From Fremontodendron californicum (taxonomy: Eukaryota > Streptophyta > Magnoliopsida > Malvales > Malvaceae): a DNA stretch of 64,000 nucleotides. The first letter of the stretch is position 1. The number at the start of each line of letters is the position of its first letter. Position numbers and translations under genes: made by a program. The DNA lies in contig JAULJL010000028.1 of the NCBI GenBank assembly GCA_030761205.1, positions 10,646,001 to 10,710,000 of the forward strand, in the 5' to 3' direction. Under the pieces are notes generated by a model. That model was not told the DNA's origin and ran no database searches. It saw nothing but the letters and a program-made list of their open reading frames with translations. This document shows positions 49,949 to 60,252 of the stretch, piece by piece.

Positions 49949-52112
49949 ATGGATTCCTCTTTCGAAGGTATTTTTTTAATTTTTTAATTTTTTAATTTTT
50001 TTTGGATTTTCTGAGTGATATATAACCTGGGCATTGAATATTTTGTTTTGCTTTTGGTTTTTAGTTTATTGAAGGTCTTAAAGGTTAGATCTCTCAAAGG
50101 ACTCGCAATTTGCATGATAGTCAAATTGCTTCAGTTTTTTTTGTTCTTCTTTTTTTTTTTTTTGTTTATTTCTTACTTTTCTGATTCTGGGTGCTAATTA
50201 GAGTTATTGGATTTCTCTAGACATCAGTAAAGATTTTTTCTTTATACTTAGTTTTCAGTTTAAATGATTCTTTCTTTTTTCTGGAAATATGTGGAAATTT
50301 GGGATCTTCTTCAGTATCATGATCTTCTTCAGCATTCTGATATATAGGTTTCTTACAAATTTATTGTGGTGGGTGCATTTGACTGTTAATTTGGTGCATT
50401 TGCTTTCATTATGGATAATGCCAGTGTTGTCTTTTCTCTGCATATTATTATATCAATGCATTATATAGATGTATATGAGAAAGAGCCTATGTTACTCAGT
50501 CTCGGTTGTGAGTGTCGGACATGGGTATGTTCAATTTTTTTAAAGATTTTCATGTATTTGGAGGGTTTTTGGAGGATCATATCCTCATACCTATGTTTGG
50601 ATATGCATCGGATACGGGTGTCGGATACGGGTGCTTCAAGAACAATGAAGAGTCGGAGCAACATAGAGAAGAACTAACCTTATGTTATATCACGTTTTCA
50701 TATTTGATGAGCACAGTACCATCTTAAATAACCCCATGTGACCACCCTGATGAAAGTGAATAGCCAGAGGTTTCAAAAAGTCAAATGGCATTGTGTTCAA
50801 CCCCTTACTTGAGGTGGGTATGATGTGTTCCTATGTCCAATTATATTGAATTTTCCTGTAAACAATCCATGGTATTTGATGTAGTTGGAACGTCCTTTTT
50901 AATGCAAGTCAATTATGAGTTTTTCTGTTTTAGAACAGAGTGGATTGGAATTTACTTCGATTAATAAAGTGTATAGGACATCTAGTATACGGGTGATTCT
51001 AGTAGACCTTCTTGAATGATTGTCATAATTGGTTAGTAACAGTAATTACCTAACGGCAATTCAGGAGTATTAGCCGCTTCAGTTTCTTGTTCATAATATC
51101 TTTTTGGTTTTGTCATTGTTGCATGTCAAGTGCATGGGATGAAAAATGACATTGTTATTTCCTAGTTGGACAAAGATACACTCAAGGATATTGTTGATTT
51201 TTGGATTTGTGAGAGGTTTTAACTGTTTTCTCTAATATTTATGCCGTCTTCTTTTTTTACTTTTATAAATAATTACACAAATTCCTTGTTTAATATTCCC
51301 AACATTTTGTCAAGTTGATATTAGTATTAGGATCTCTTGTTCCTCTAGGTACCTTCTCAAGCTTCCACTTGTTAACTTGCAATTTTATGTTCCTTTGGCT
51401 TTAGGAGTTGCACTTGATCCATCAAAATGTAGTAAATTGAGTATGGAAGAAAAGAGAGAACTTGTCTATGAATTATCAAAGAGGACAAGCAGGGCCTCTG
51501 AAATGCTACAATCATGGAGCCGTCAGGAGATTTTACAGGTCCTATGTGCAGAGATGGGGAAGGAAAGGAAATATACTGGCTTGACTAAGCTGAAAATTAT
51601 ACAAAACCTTTTGAAAATTGTAGCTGAAAAGAATTCAGGGGATCATGAGGGTGTAGCAGATCCTGAATCGCAATCGTCCCCAACAAGTGGCCAGAGAACA
51701 TCCAAAAGGCAGAGGAAAGCTGATCATCCTTCCCGACTGCCTGTTCCGGTGAATGATCTTGCAATCAGTAATGGTGGAAATGACATGATTAATGCTATTT
51801 ATTGCAAAAACTCGGCTTGCAAAGCTACCTTGAGACAAGAAGATGCATTTTGCAAGAGGTGTTCCTGCTGCATCTGTTATAAGTTTGATGACAACAAGGA
51901 TCCTAGTCTATGGTTAATATGCTGCTCAGAGCCTCCTTTCCAGGGAAATTCTTGTGGCATGTCATGTCATCTTGAGTGCGCTTTAAAACATGAAAAGTCT
52001 GGTATTGGAAAACATAAACAACATGCTGTGCTTGATGGGAGCTTTTATTGTGTAGCATGTGAGAAAGTAAATGATTTGCTCGGGTAAATACTCCTAGATG
52101 TTCTCTATACTG

Positions 52113-52182
<70 letters not shown>

Positions 52183-52561
52183 AGGAGTGATCCACTTACC
52201 CTAGTGTAAATTAAATTAGTTTTACATGCTTTCATAATTTTTATACGATTTATATTTATTTAATCCGACCATTGTATTTCACGCTCTATTCACACAGATC
52301 ACGCACGTCGAGTTTCGAGTAAATTAAAAATGTTTAACTATTTGTTCGATGTAAAAAAATTTCAATCGTTAATTATATATTGGAAAAGATAGTATTCTCG
52401 ATTGATATGATAGATATATCGGATCTATTTGAAACTTGACGTGCACGACGAGTATGATTATATTGCTAAATTCAACGGTCAGCTTGTTAAAATATTAATC
52501 GTATACAAAATTATGAAAGCATGTAAAACTAATTAGTGTTAAACTAAAGTAAGTTGATCCT

Positions 52562-52596
<35 letters not shown>

Positions 52597-55500
52597 TATC
52601 TCATCCACCGCCAGTGTAGTTTTTAGATTTCACAAGCGGGGCGACACATATCTATTAGGGTGTATTTGTAAAAAAAATAAAAAAACTAATTTGAAAAAGA
52701 AATGGGACATGTAGCAGTCTCTTAATCCCGTTTGTGAAGTTAAAAAACTCCACTGCCGGAGTATCAAAAGCGAACTCTCTATATATATGTGTTTGTGTGT
52801 TTCATTTCTTTGGTATACTGTTAAGTGAGTTGGAGTTTTTGTTCTCTTTTTCTTTTTTCTATTTTGCTGTGGACTTTGCAATCTTTTGGTCCTTAGAAAT
52901 TATGGATATTTATCAACAACCATAAATGCTAGAACTTGTTATTTACCAGTAATTTGTTTAAAGAAGATCCTAAATTTATCTCTCTGATTGTTTCCATTTT
53001 GTATCTCATGGTTGTGATTCTATAAGCACTAGGAGATGATTGATTTGCAAATATAATTTTTGCAGGTATCAGAAAATATCAAACTTCCCATTAATTGTAT
53101 TCTGCAGCTTTGTTTAATCATGTGGTAACAGCTTTATGGTGATGAAAAATGTAATTTATTTTATTTTTTGTGAGTGAAGGCACCTTGCTGTTGCCTATGG
53201 ATAGTTTCTGCTCTCCATCTATCATTTTTCAATTTTTTCTAATTTTATTTGTTGATAGTAATTTGAATTGTTTTGCAATTATGTAACAGAAAGGTTGAGA
53301 TACTACTAGTATCTGGCTCTGATGACAGAATCCTTAGGTTGCAGAATTTCCTTAAGGTCTTAATGTGATATGATGAAGAATTAGCTCGGAACTTTTAAAT
53401 TTCAATGGTAACATAAAGGAAACATTTCATAATGTAGAGAGGTTGATCTGGTTTGAAGGACTAGCTGCATGATTGGAACTTCTAAGTAAAATGAACCAAG
53501 ATGCTGAACTGGATATTTGCACTTAAACTATGTTGCTCCGACTTTTTATTTTTTTTGAAGTACCCGTGTCCGACCCATATCTGGATATGTGTATGGGGAT
53601 ATGATCCCCCAAAGACCCTTCAAATACATGTAAAAACTTAGAATAAATCAAACATATCCATGTCAGACACATACTCGTGCCTGACACTCACACCCAAGTC
53701 CCAGTAACATAGCACTTAAAATCAAATGAACCTGGATAATTAGTTACATTGTTGCTTGAATGCTGAGAGAATATGGACAAGTGTGACATAACATGTTTTA
53801 AAAACTTACTAATGATAAAAGTATTGGTAAATTACATGTTATGTTGTATTAAAAGATTACATGTTATATTGTATTAGTTATTCGATATACTTAAGACCAT
53901 CAGCAAGTGTATGTTTTATGAATCATCTTGTTGCATGTGTTTTGTGATTTCTTTTGTCTTTAATGAAGCGCACACACACAGACGAAAGACAAAGGAAGTT
54001 TCTTCCTTTTCTCTATTCATTTAGAATATTTCTAGAACATGTTTATCACACAGTAAAATGGTATAGTTCAGTATTCTGTCGAATATTTGTGCATGGTTGA
54101 AATGCCGGTACTACATTCTGGAAGCCACTGTGGTAGGTCATTGAAGTTCCATTCGTTGGTTTTGCTCTAAGCTCTAAATAATGTTAGTTTATGAACCTTC
54201 TCTTATCCTCTCAGAAAAACCTAGAATTCAGTCATTCACTGTAGATTTCTGCAAAGCAGTTGAATAATGGAAACTTTTGGTGTAAACTAAATTTGATATT
54301 GATACTCTAATAATACAACATATATTAGGAAGAAGGCATGTAAACCAAAAATACTAATTGTAATGATGCTTCTTTTATTTATTCAATCAAGAATGTCGAT
54401 ATACAGTCTGATCGAATCAGTTCCGTATTCATTTAGGTGCTGGAGAAAACAACTGATGGCTGCAAAAGATACAAGGAGGGTAGACATACTCTGTTATCGC
54501 GTCTCATTAGGCCAAAAACTTCTTAATAGGACTGAAAAATACCGTAAGCTTTCTGAGATTGTTGATGAAGCTGTTAAGAAGCTTGAAGCTGAGGTAGGTC
54601 CATTAACTGGTGTGCCTGTGAAGATAGGTAGGGGTATCGTCAACAGGCTTTCTTCAGGACCAGAAGTTCAGAAACTCTGTTCTTCTGCAGTGGAGTCACT
54701 GGACAAAATGCTTTTTAATACTATCTCACGTTCTTCACCAAATTATTCAATACCAGGTAATCTTTAGCTCTATGTTACTCCGACTCTTCATTTTCCTTGA
54801 AGTACCCGTGTCCGATACATATTCGGTCAAGGGTATGGGGGTATGATCCTCCAAATATATGGAAAAACTTAGAAAAAATTGAGCATATCTGTGTCGAACA
54901 CATACCTGTATCCAACACTCATCCCCGAGTCCGAGTAACATAGCTTTAGCTTGTATCTTAGTTAAATGGGTTTCTATAACCTCAGACGAAGTGCTAATCA
55001 TGCGTAATCTTTTACTCACAACAGAAGCTTAACTTTCTTTAATTTCAGTCATTTTATGTCAAAAAAAGAATTCAGTCATTTACTGCACAATCACCTAATT
55101 TTCAAGTAAATTTTTATGGGGGTCTTTTTTGTTGATTTATGTATCAACTTGTCCTTCATTTTCAGCAGGGTCAAGTTCGATTTCTCCAGCAATAGTACGC
55201 TTTGAAGACGTTCATCCAACTTCCCTTACTGTGATTGTGGGTTCCGAAGAACCTTTACCAGACAGTATTATTGGTTACACCTTATGGCATCGCACGGTTC
55301 GTGATAGGGATTACCCTGTTAAATCAACTTGTACCCTGTTTGTGCCAAACACAAGGTTTGTTGTCACAGGGCTGACTCGAGCTACAGAGTATCATTTCAA
55401 AATTGTGTCCTTTAATGGTACAAGAGAGTTCGGTCCATGGGAAGTTCCGATTTCAACAGGCTGTAGTGGGGATGAAGTCCCAAGCTGCCCAATAATGGAA

Positions 55501-56364
55501 AGAAGTCAAAGCCCAGCAACTAACTGTAGCAGCCTTTCTAATCCATCTTCGGTGGAGGATGAAACTAATAACATTATTCCATACAGTGATCAGAATGATG
55601 ACCGGGCAGACAATTATGTTATGTATTGCAAGGACACTGATAAAATTGTTTCCACGAATCTATCTAAAGGTGCTATCAACTGCACTGTCCTTGGTGAAGA
55701 TGGAATTCCAGCAGAAGCAGTTCCTCTGTTGGGTGAGGAATGTGCCATGGAGATAGTTGGTCCTATGCCTGATTCTGATGCACTAAACATTGAGAAAAAG
55801 CACATGCCGGAGGACCCAATTACTGAGGAGACAAGCACCGATAATGGCACTGATGCACCAGTTCAGACTGGTACTGAGTGTGTGCCATTTGTCGGTTGCT
55901 CAGAAGCTGGCTTGCCCATTACTCCCTGCAGGATGGAAATAATTAAAGATGGACAAGGAAGGAGGGTGAGATCTAAATCTAGCAACAAGGACCTGGAGAA
56001 TGGGACTGGGAAAGGAGAAGATCCTCAAGATGGAAGCACCTCAAAGAAGAGAATTGGGGAAAGGCAGGATGAAGAATGTGTGGAAAATGGTCTCTCAGAT
56101 ACAGATTTTGAGCATTACGTGAAGGTGATCAGATGGTTAGAGTGTAAGGGACATATTGAGAAGAACTTTAGGCAGAAATTCCTCACCTGGTACAGCTTGA
56201 GAGCAACCCCACAGGAGGTGAGGATTGTGAAGGTCTTTGTTGATATCTTCATTACAGATCCAGCATCTCTTGCAGAGCAGCTTGTGGACACATTTTCAGA
56301 TTGTATCTCGAGCAAACATTCATCTGTCGTACCGGCTGGCTTTTGCATGAAGCTTTGGCATTGA
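49949..56364 (+). CDS. VIL2: VIN3-like protein (VEL family, VIL2/VEL1-type), PHD-FNIII-VID
   Basis: Nuclear PHD-finger protein; in Arabidopsis the family works with Polycomb complex PRC2 in silencing, including vernalization and flowering control. Coding exons: 49949-49967, 51405-52083, 54437-54756, 55166-56364; all GT/AG and in phase, 738 codons, close to known VIL2 length. Order: N-terminal helical segment (SWSRQEILQVLCAEMG, KYTGLTKLKII), basic NLS-like SKRQRKADHPSR (about 105-115), Cys-rich PHD block (about 138-231: YCKNSACKA, FCKRCSCCIC, NKDPSLWLIC, GMSCHLECALKHE), VEL-type WRKQLMAAKDTRRVD, fibronectin III (about 345-440), acidic linker, and the VID domain (about 648-725: FEHYVKVIRWLECKGHIEKNFRQKFL). 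The match to VIL2 rather than VIL1/VRN5 rests on the SWSR N-terminus and length. Long introns 1 and 2 hold MITEs. Confidence 0.95.
50487..50666 (-). mobile_element. hAT-type MITE, copy 3 (intron 1 of the VIN3-like gene)
   Basis: 180 bp with ends CTATGTTACTCAGTCTCGG and GAGTCGGAGCAACATAG, opposite in orientation to copies 1, 2, 4 and 5. The flanks GAAAGAGC and AGAAGAAC agree at only 5 of 8 positions, so the target duplication is decayed or uncertain. Confidence 0.85.
52110..52178. repeat. (CT)n(TA)n microsatellite left of the MITE pair
   Basis: A run of CT repeats passing directly into TA repeats. A second CT/TA run lies at 52561-52598 between the MITEs and a short third one at about 52777-52789. 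Confidence 0.9.
52188..52560. mobile_element. MITE with long inverted ends (intron 2 of the VIN3-like gene)
   Basis: 373 bp. The left end TGATCCACTTACC and a block TTAGTTTTACATGCTTTCAT are mirrored at the right end (ATGAAAGCATGTAAAACTAA, then GTAAGTTGATCC), giving inverted ends of about 60 bp. The interior contains GTTCGATGTAAA and ACGTGCACGACGAG. A decayed relative is at about 17098-17400. The long inverted ends suggest a Mutator-like MITE, but the simple-repeat flanks hide the target duplication. Confidence 0.75.
52602..52765. mobile_element. second short MITE in intron 2 of the VIN3-like gene
   Basis: 164 bp. The left end CATCCACCGCCAGTG and the inner TTTCACAAGCGGG are mirrored by CCCGTTTGTGAAG and CACTGCCGGAGTATC at the right. 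It lies 41 bp from the previous MITE, separated by a (CT)n(TA)n tract. Confidence 0.7.
53528..53712 (+). mobile_element. hAT-type MITE, copy 4 (intron 2 of the VIN3-like gene)
   Basis: 185 bp with ends CTATGTTGCTCCGACT and CCCAGTAACATAG, and a perfect 8-bp target duplication CACTTAAA (53520-53527, 53713-53720). Confidence 0.9.
54770..54943 (+). mobile_element. hAT-type MITE, copy 5 (intron 3 of the VIN3-like gene)
   Basis: 174 bp with ends CTATGTTACTCCGACTC and GAGTCCGAGTAACATAG, and a perfect 8-bp target duplication CTTTAGCT (54762-54769, 54944-54951). It starts only 13 bp after the exon 3 border at 54756, so it sits right behind the splice donor. Confidence 0.92.
55161..55168 (+). other. 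tandem NAGNAG splice acceptor before VIN3-like exon 4
   Basis: The acceptor reads TTCAGCAG. Splicing at either AG keeps the frame and changes the protein by one Ala (PAGSSS versus PGSSS). Such acceptors are often used alternatively in plants. Confidence 0.7.
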
Positions 56365-56387
56365 CATGAATGGATCATGCTGAGAGC

Positions 56388-56572
56388 CTATGTTACTTGG
56401 ATTCGGGTGTGAGTGTCGGACACGGGTATGTGTCCGACATGGGTGCGTTTGATATATTCTAAGTTTTTCCATGTATTTGGAGGATCTTTGGGGGATCATA
56501 TCCTCATACTCATGTTTGAATATGCGTCGAACACGGGTACTTTAAGAAAAGTGAAGAGTCGGAGCAACATAG
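56388..56572 (-). mobile_element. hAT-type MITE, copy 6 (3' untranslated region of the VIN3-like gene)
   Basis: 185 bp beginning 24 bp after the stop codon (56362-56364), so it is very probably transcribed in the mRNA tail. Ends are CTATGTTACTTGGATTCGG and GAGTCGGAGCAACATAG. Flanks CTGAGAGC and CTTGGAGC agree at 6 of 8 positions. Confidence 0.88.
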
Positions 56573-57071
56573 CTTGGAGCTACTAGTTTTTTAGTGCAAA
56601 CCTGCTCAGGGTTTGTGTTAGCATAATTCTTTAGACCCATAACATTCTTCATTTAAACTGTCGCAATGAGTTACATTTTACCATTGGCTTTTTGTCATTC
56701 TTATGATTATTTGAGAATGCCAGAATTCTCTTATCATTTCATATAACACTTCTTGGCTCATTCACTCAGGTTGTAAGTCCCAATGGTGTTTTCCATTTCA
56801 TTCATTATAATTCCTTTATGCATGTCTCAGCACAAAATAATAGCAATCCAAGAAGATCACAAGCTGTGTAACAGATCCCTCCACATTGGATGGCAGCTAT
56901 TTTCCCCCTAAACTTTCACTTTTTTTTGGGATTGCTAGTGCTTAGCAGTTGTATTTAAAATGTCACTTGCATGCTGGGATTTTGACTGCCTCTATCTAGA
57001 TATAAAATTTCTGATTTTGACTGCCTCTATCCAGATACAATATTTGCGATGATGATGATGGATGCATATTG

Positions 57072-57639
57072 TGTCACGGACTCGGAACTTTAGCCTTACG
57101 AATCGTGTAGTCTTAGGCTGAAAGTCGTTTCCTTGGATGTCTAAGTCAGCCTGTTAACACTCAAGAAGTTACTAGGGCTAAACAAAAAAATAGAATAAGA
57201 GAGAGTAGAGAAGAATGTTCTTGTATATTACTCAAATGAGTTGAATGATACAAATGAGGCTGGAGGAGGCTTTTATTTATAGTTGAGTCCCCTTACATCA
57301 ACGATTCAGATTTAAACAAATAAATGGCTAAGATTACATTATCTAGAGGTAAATGAATTTAAACTCTATCTTTTAGAATTCTAGATAAGCTGGAACTGTT
57401 GGGCAGTAACTATCTTTTACTGCTTCTAGAACTTTCAGGTAAAATCTATTTTCCAGGGCCTTCTAGAATGCTCCATGATTGGGCCTGGTCTGGATGCTTC
57501 AGGGATTGGGCCTGGTTTGGTGGGTCAGGATGCTTTATGTAACTCAGATTCTGGTCTGGACCTGTTGTGTGCATAACGAATTGGGCCTTGACCTGTTGTG
57601 TGCATAACGGACTCGAGCAGGATCGCGCGGGCCGTGACA
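57072..57639 (-). repeat. 3' LTR of the RT-less gypsy element
   Basis: 568 bp, TGTCACGGACTC to GCCGTGACA, the partner of 59591-60179. The end of the internal reading frame runs into it (to 57446). Confidence 0.93.
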
Positions 57640-59545
57640 TTCTCCCCCATCTGTTCCAGCGACGCCCTCGTCGCATCCTTTGCATGGAACTGCTCAATCT
57701 TATCCTAGAACTGCCACAATGCCTCGACTGGTTCCCAACTTGCCTCACTATTGGGTGGTCCTTCCACTGGACAAAATACTCATGCCTTGGCCTGTAGTTC
57801 TTTCGACGTACCACTCGATCTGCAAGTATACACTGTACATCTCTGTCGAAGAAAGACTTCAATACTAACTTCGGCCAGTCTCGCTGCGTTGCACTCACAT
57901 ACTGCCTGAGATATAACTCCCGTAAAACATTTCCTCTCTCGGTCTGCCAATCTGTTTGGGGATGCACATTGGTGTAAAAGTTCAAGTATGACCCTAGCGG
58001 CTTGAACAACTCAGTCCACACCACTACCATAGTGCTCCCAAACTCATCCGTCTTAGGCAAACCTGCAATAAAATCAACGGAGTCGCTCTCACCTTGGCGC
58101 TCCGATATGGACAATGGCTGTAAGAGTCTAGCTGGTGTCTTAAGCTCAACTTTGTCTTGTTGGCACATTAGACAAGTTTCCACATAGGTCTCAACATCTT
58201 CCTGCATGTCTTGCAGAGTCAAAAGCTTGATGAGACAGAGCTCGATGAGACCAAGTTTCCCTGTTGCCTTTTTGGACAAGAATAGGCCAGATGCTCCTGT
58301 GTCAATTAGAGTACTCCTTCGTCTACCTGCTATGGTGATGTCCACGAACATCAGCCCCTTCTGCTTTCGGTACCTCCCGGCCTTCGCAGAACTAAGTATA
58401 ATGGAACCAAGCTTCAGAGTCTCATCCTCTGGCTCATTATCCTCCCTGTTGATGGCGGACAGCTTGGCTCGCTGTGGGCAGTCTCGCATCCGATGCAGAC
58501 CTGCACATAAGAAGCACTCAACTGGCTCCCTGTCCTTCTTCTTGTCGGACTTCCACTTCCCTATCAGTGGCTTTCCATCGCCATCTTTGGACTGTTGTTC
58601 ATTGTCTCCCCCACTATTGCCCTTGGGCTTGGAAGACTCGAACTTGTCTGGCTTCTTTGAACTGAGGTCGAGCAAGGACTCAGCTGTAGCCATGGCTTTG
58701 GTCAGATCCTGGATATTTCTCCGCTGCAACTCTTGCTTTGCCCAAGGTTTAAGTCCATCCATAAATGATAAGAACGCCTCATTCTCCCCGAGATAAAAAA
58801 TCTGGAGCATGAGTTCACTGAACTCCCACACATACTCCCTAACTGTGCCTTGTTGCGTAAGTCGTTGCAACTTGGTACACGCCTCATCCTCGACATATTC
58901 TGGGTAAAACTGCTGTCTGAACTCACTTTGGAACTCCTCCCAGGTTCCAATGGCAGTGCAACCACGTCTCTCATCGCTGCACCTACAACGCCACCATAAA
59001 AGAGCAGTATCAGTAAAATACATGGAAGCAGTGTTTACCTTAGTGGCATCATCATCAATGCCCATTGCACGGAAGTACTGTTCCATCCCCCACAAGAAGT
59101 TGTCAACATCTTTTGACGATCTGGTTCCCTTGAACTCCTTTGGCTTAGGGATCTCCATCCTGTGTTTGGGTGTCACAGCTAGCACGCCACCTCCTATGGC
59201 TGCTTTGCATGAAGTGAGCTCTCTCTTGAGCTCCTCCATCTCATTCCGCATGGCCACCATCATGGCTTCTAGAGCATCGTTCTTCTGAGTCAGCATGTCT
59301 ATCACCTCATTGAAAGCCCCCTGCATCCTGTCCTTGAGCTCATCCTTCGCGGAGTCTAGCTCTTCGATGCGACCCTCAACGATCTCCAGGTTCTCCCGCA
59401 TGTCTCCAACAGTCACCTCGAGCTTGGCCACCCTGCCGTCCATAGACGATAGAACATCCTTCGAACTGGCCCTCGAACTAGCCTTCTTACTCCTCCCACG
59501 AGTCTCTGGGACCTCCTGTGTCTGGTTATCTGTCTGAGATGCCAT
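57446..59545 (-). CDS. fused gag-protease-integrase-remnant-chromodomain protein
   Basis: Continuous frame of about 699 codons from the likely start MASQTDNQ (another Met is five codons upstream). Order: N-terminal coiled coil; capsid-type gag (WWRCRCSD, TWEEFQSEFRQQFYPE, LQRLTQQGTVREYV); zinc knuckle CFLCAGLHRMRDC; aspartic protease core LIDTGASGLFLS. It then jumps straight to the end of the integrase zinc region (TCLMCQQDK) and DFIAGLPKT, skips the integrase catalytic core, and resumes at WTELFKPLG and HPQTDWQTER. It ends with the start of a chromodomain (LADRVVRRKN, YFVQWKDHP). The chromodomain tail is out of frame after a small indel near 57760. RT, RNase H and the first two integrase acidic residues are missing. 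All deletions but the last preserve the frame. Confidence 0.88.
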   Translation of the reverse strand: MASQTDNQTQEVPETRGRSKKASSRASSKDVLSSMDGRVAKLEVTVGDMRENLEIVEGRIEELDSAKDELKDRMQGAFNEVIDMLTQKNDALEAMMVAMRNEMEELKRELTSCKAAIGGGVLAVTPKHRMEIPKPKEFKGTRSSKDVDNFLWGMEQYFRAMGIDDDATKVNTASMYFTDTALLWWRCRCSDERRGCTAIGTWEEFQSEFRQQFYPEYVEDEACTKLQRLTQQGTVREYVWEFSELMLQIFYLGENEAFLSFMDGLKPWAKQELQRRNIQDLTKAMATAESLLDLSSKKPDKFESSKPKGNSGGDNEQQSKDGDGKPLIGKWKSDKKKDREPVECFLCAGLHRMRDCPQRAKLSAINREDNEPEDETLKLGSIILSSAKAGRYRKQKGLMFVDITIAGRRRSTLIDTGASGLFLSKKATGKLGLIELCLIKLLTLQDMQEDVETYVETCLMCQQDKVELKTPARLLQPLSISERQGESDSVDFIAGLPKTDEFGSTMVVVWTELFKPLGSYLNFYTNVHPQTDWQTERGNVLRELYLRQYVSATQRDWPKLVLKSFFDRDVQCILADRVVRRKNYRPRHEYFVQWKDHPIVRQVGNQSRHCGSSRIRLSSSMQRMRRGRRWNRWGRMSRPARSCSSPLCTQQVKAQFVMHTTGPDQNLSYIKHPDPPNQAQSLKHPDQAQSWSILEGPGK

Positions 59546-59590
59546 CCCTATGATCAGCACCTTTCACGAACCACGAGCTCTGATACCAAC

Positions 59591-60179
59591 TGTCACGGAT
59601 TCAGAACTTTAGCCCTACGAACCGTGCGGCCTTAGGCTGGAAGTCGTTTCCCTGGATGCCTAAGTCAGCCTGTTAACACTCAAGAAAGGCACTGGTAACT
59701 AAAAGTTACTAGGGCTAAGCAGAAAAATAGAACAAGAGAGAGTATAGAAGAATGCTCTTGTATATTACTCATATGAGTTGAATGATACAAATGAGGTTAG
59801 AGGAGGCCTCTATTTGTAGTTGAGTCCCTCTTACATCAACAGTTCAGATTTAAACAAATGAACGGCTAAGATTATATTATCTAGAGGATTAAAGGAATTT
59901 AAACTCTATCTCTTAGAGTTCTAGATAAGCTGAAACTGTTGGGCAGTAACTATCTTTTACTGCTTCTAGAACTTCCAGGTAAAATCTATTTTCCAAGGCC
60001 TTTTAGAATGCTCCAGGATTGGGCCTGGACTGGATGCTTCAGGGATTGGGCCTGGTTTGGTGGGTCAGGATGCTCTATGTAACTCAGATTCTGGTCTGGA
60101 CCTGTTGTGTGCATAACGAACTGGGCCTTGACCTGTTGTGTGCATAACAGACCCGAGCGGGATTGCGCGGGCCATGACA
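59591..60179 (-). repeat. 5' LTR of the RT-less gypsy element
   Basis: 589 bp, TGTCACGGATTC to GCCATGACA. Compared with 57072-57639 it has an extra ~17 bp around GGCACTGGTAACTAAAA plus scattered substitutions, so the two LTRs have diverged noticeably. Confidence 0.93.
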
Positions 60180-60252
60180 ATTGCAGATTGCAGAAAAAAT
60201 AGTGATTTACGCGTATCACAAGGACAACATGTAAATATATTATAGATATTAA

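Larger units (their letters stand above)
57072..60179 (-). mobile_element. RT-less Ty3/gypsy chromovirus-type derivative
   Basis: 3108 bp with two LTRs (57072-57639 and 59591-60179) and a short flanking repeat ATTG (57068-57071 and 60180-60183). The initiator-tRNA-Met primer site at 59571-59588 (minus strand TGGTATCAGAGCTCGTGG) sits two bases inside the 5' LTR. A polypurine tract at 57640-57650 (ATGGGGGAGAA) abuts the 3' LTR. Between them lies one long frame; RT and RNase H are absent. It could move only with enzymes supplied by a relative. Confidence 0.92.

Noticed and set aside
51377..51404. Start of the VIN3-like exon 2 at the Met at 51377
   Set aside because: These bases are the pyrimidine-rich end of intron 1; the AG at 51403-51404 and phase with 49949-49967 give the true border.
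58206..58796. 196-codon plus-strand frame opposite the gag of the RT-less gypsy element
   Set aside because: It is the antisense shadow of a well-supported gag reading; it shows no domain of its own.
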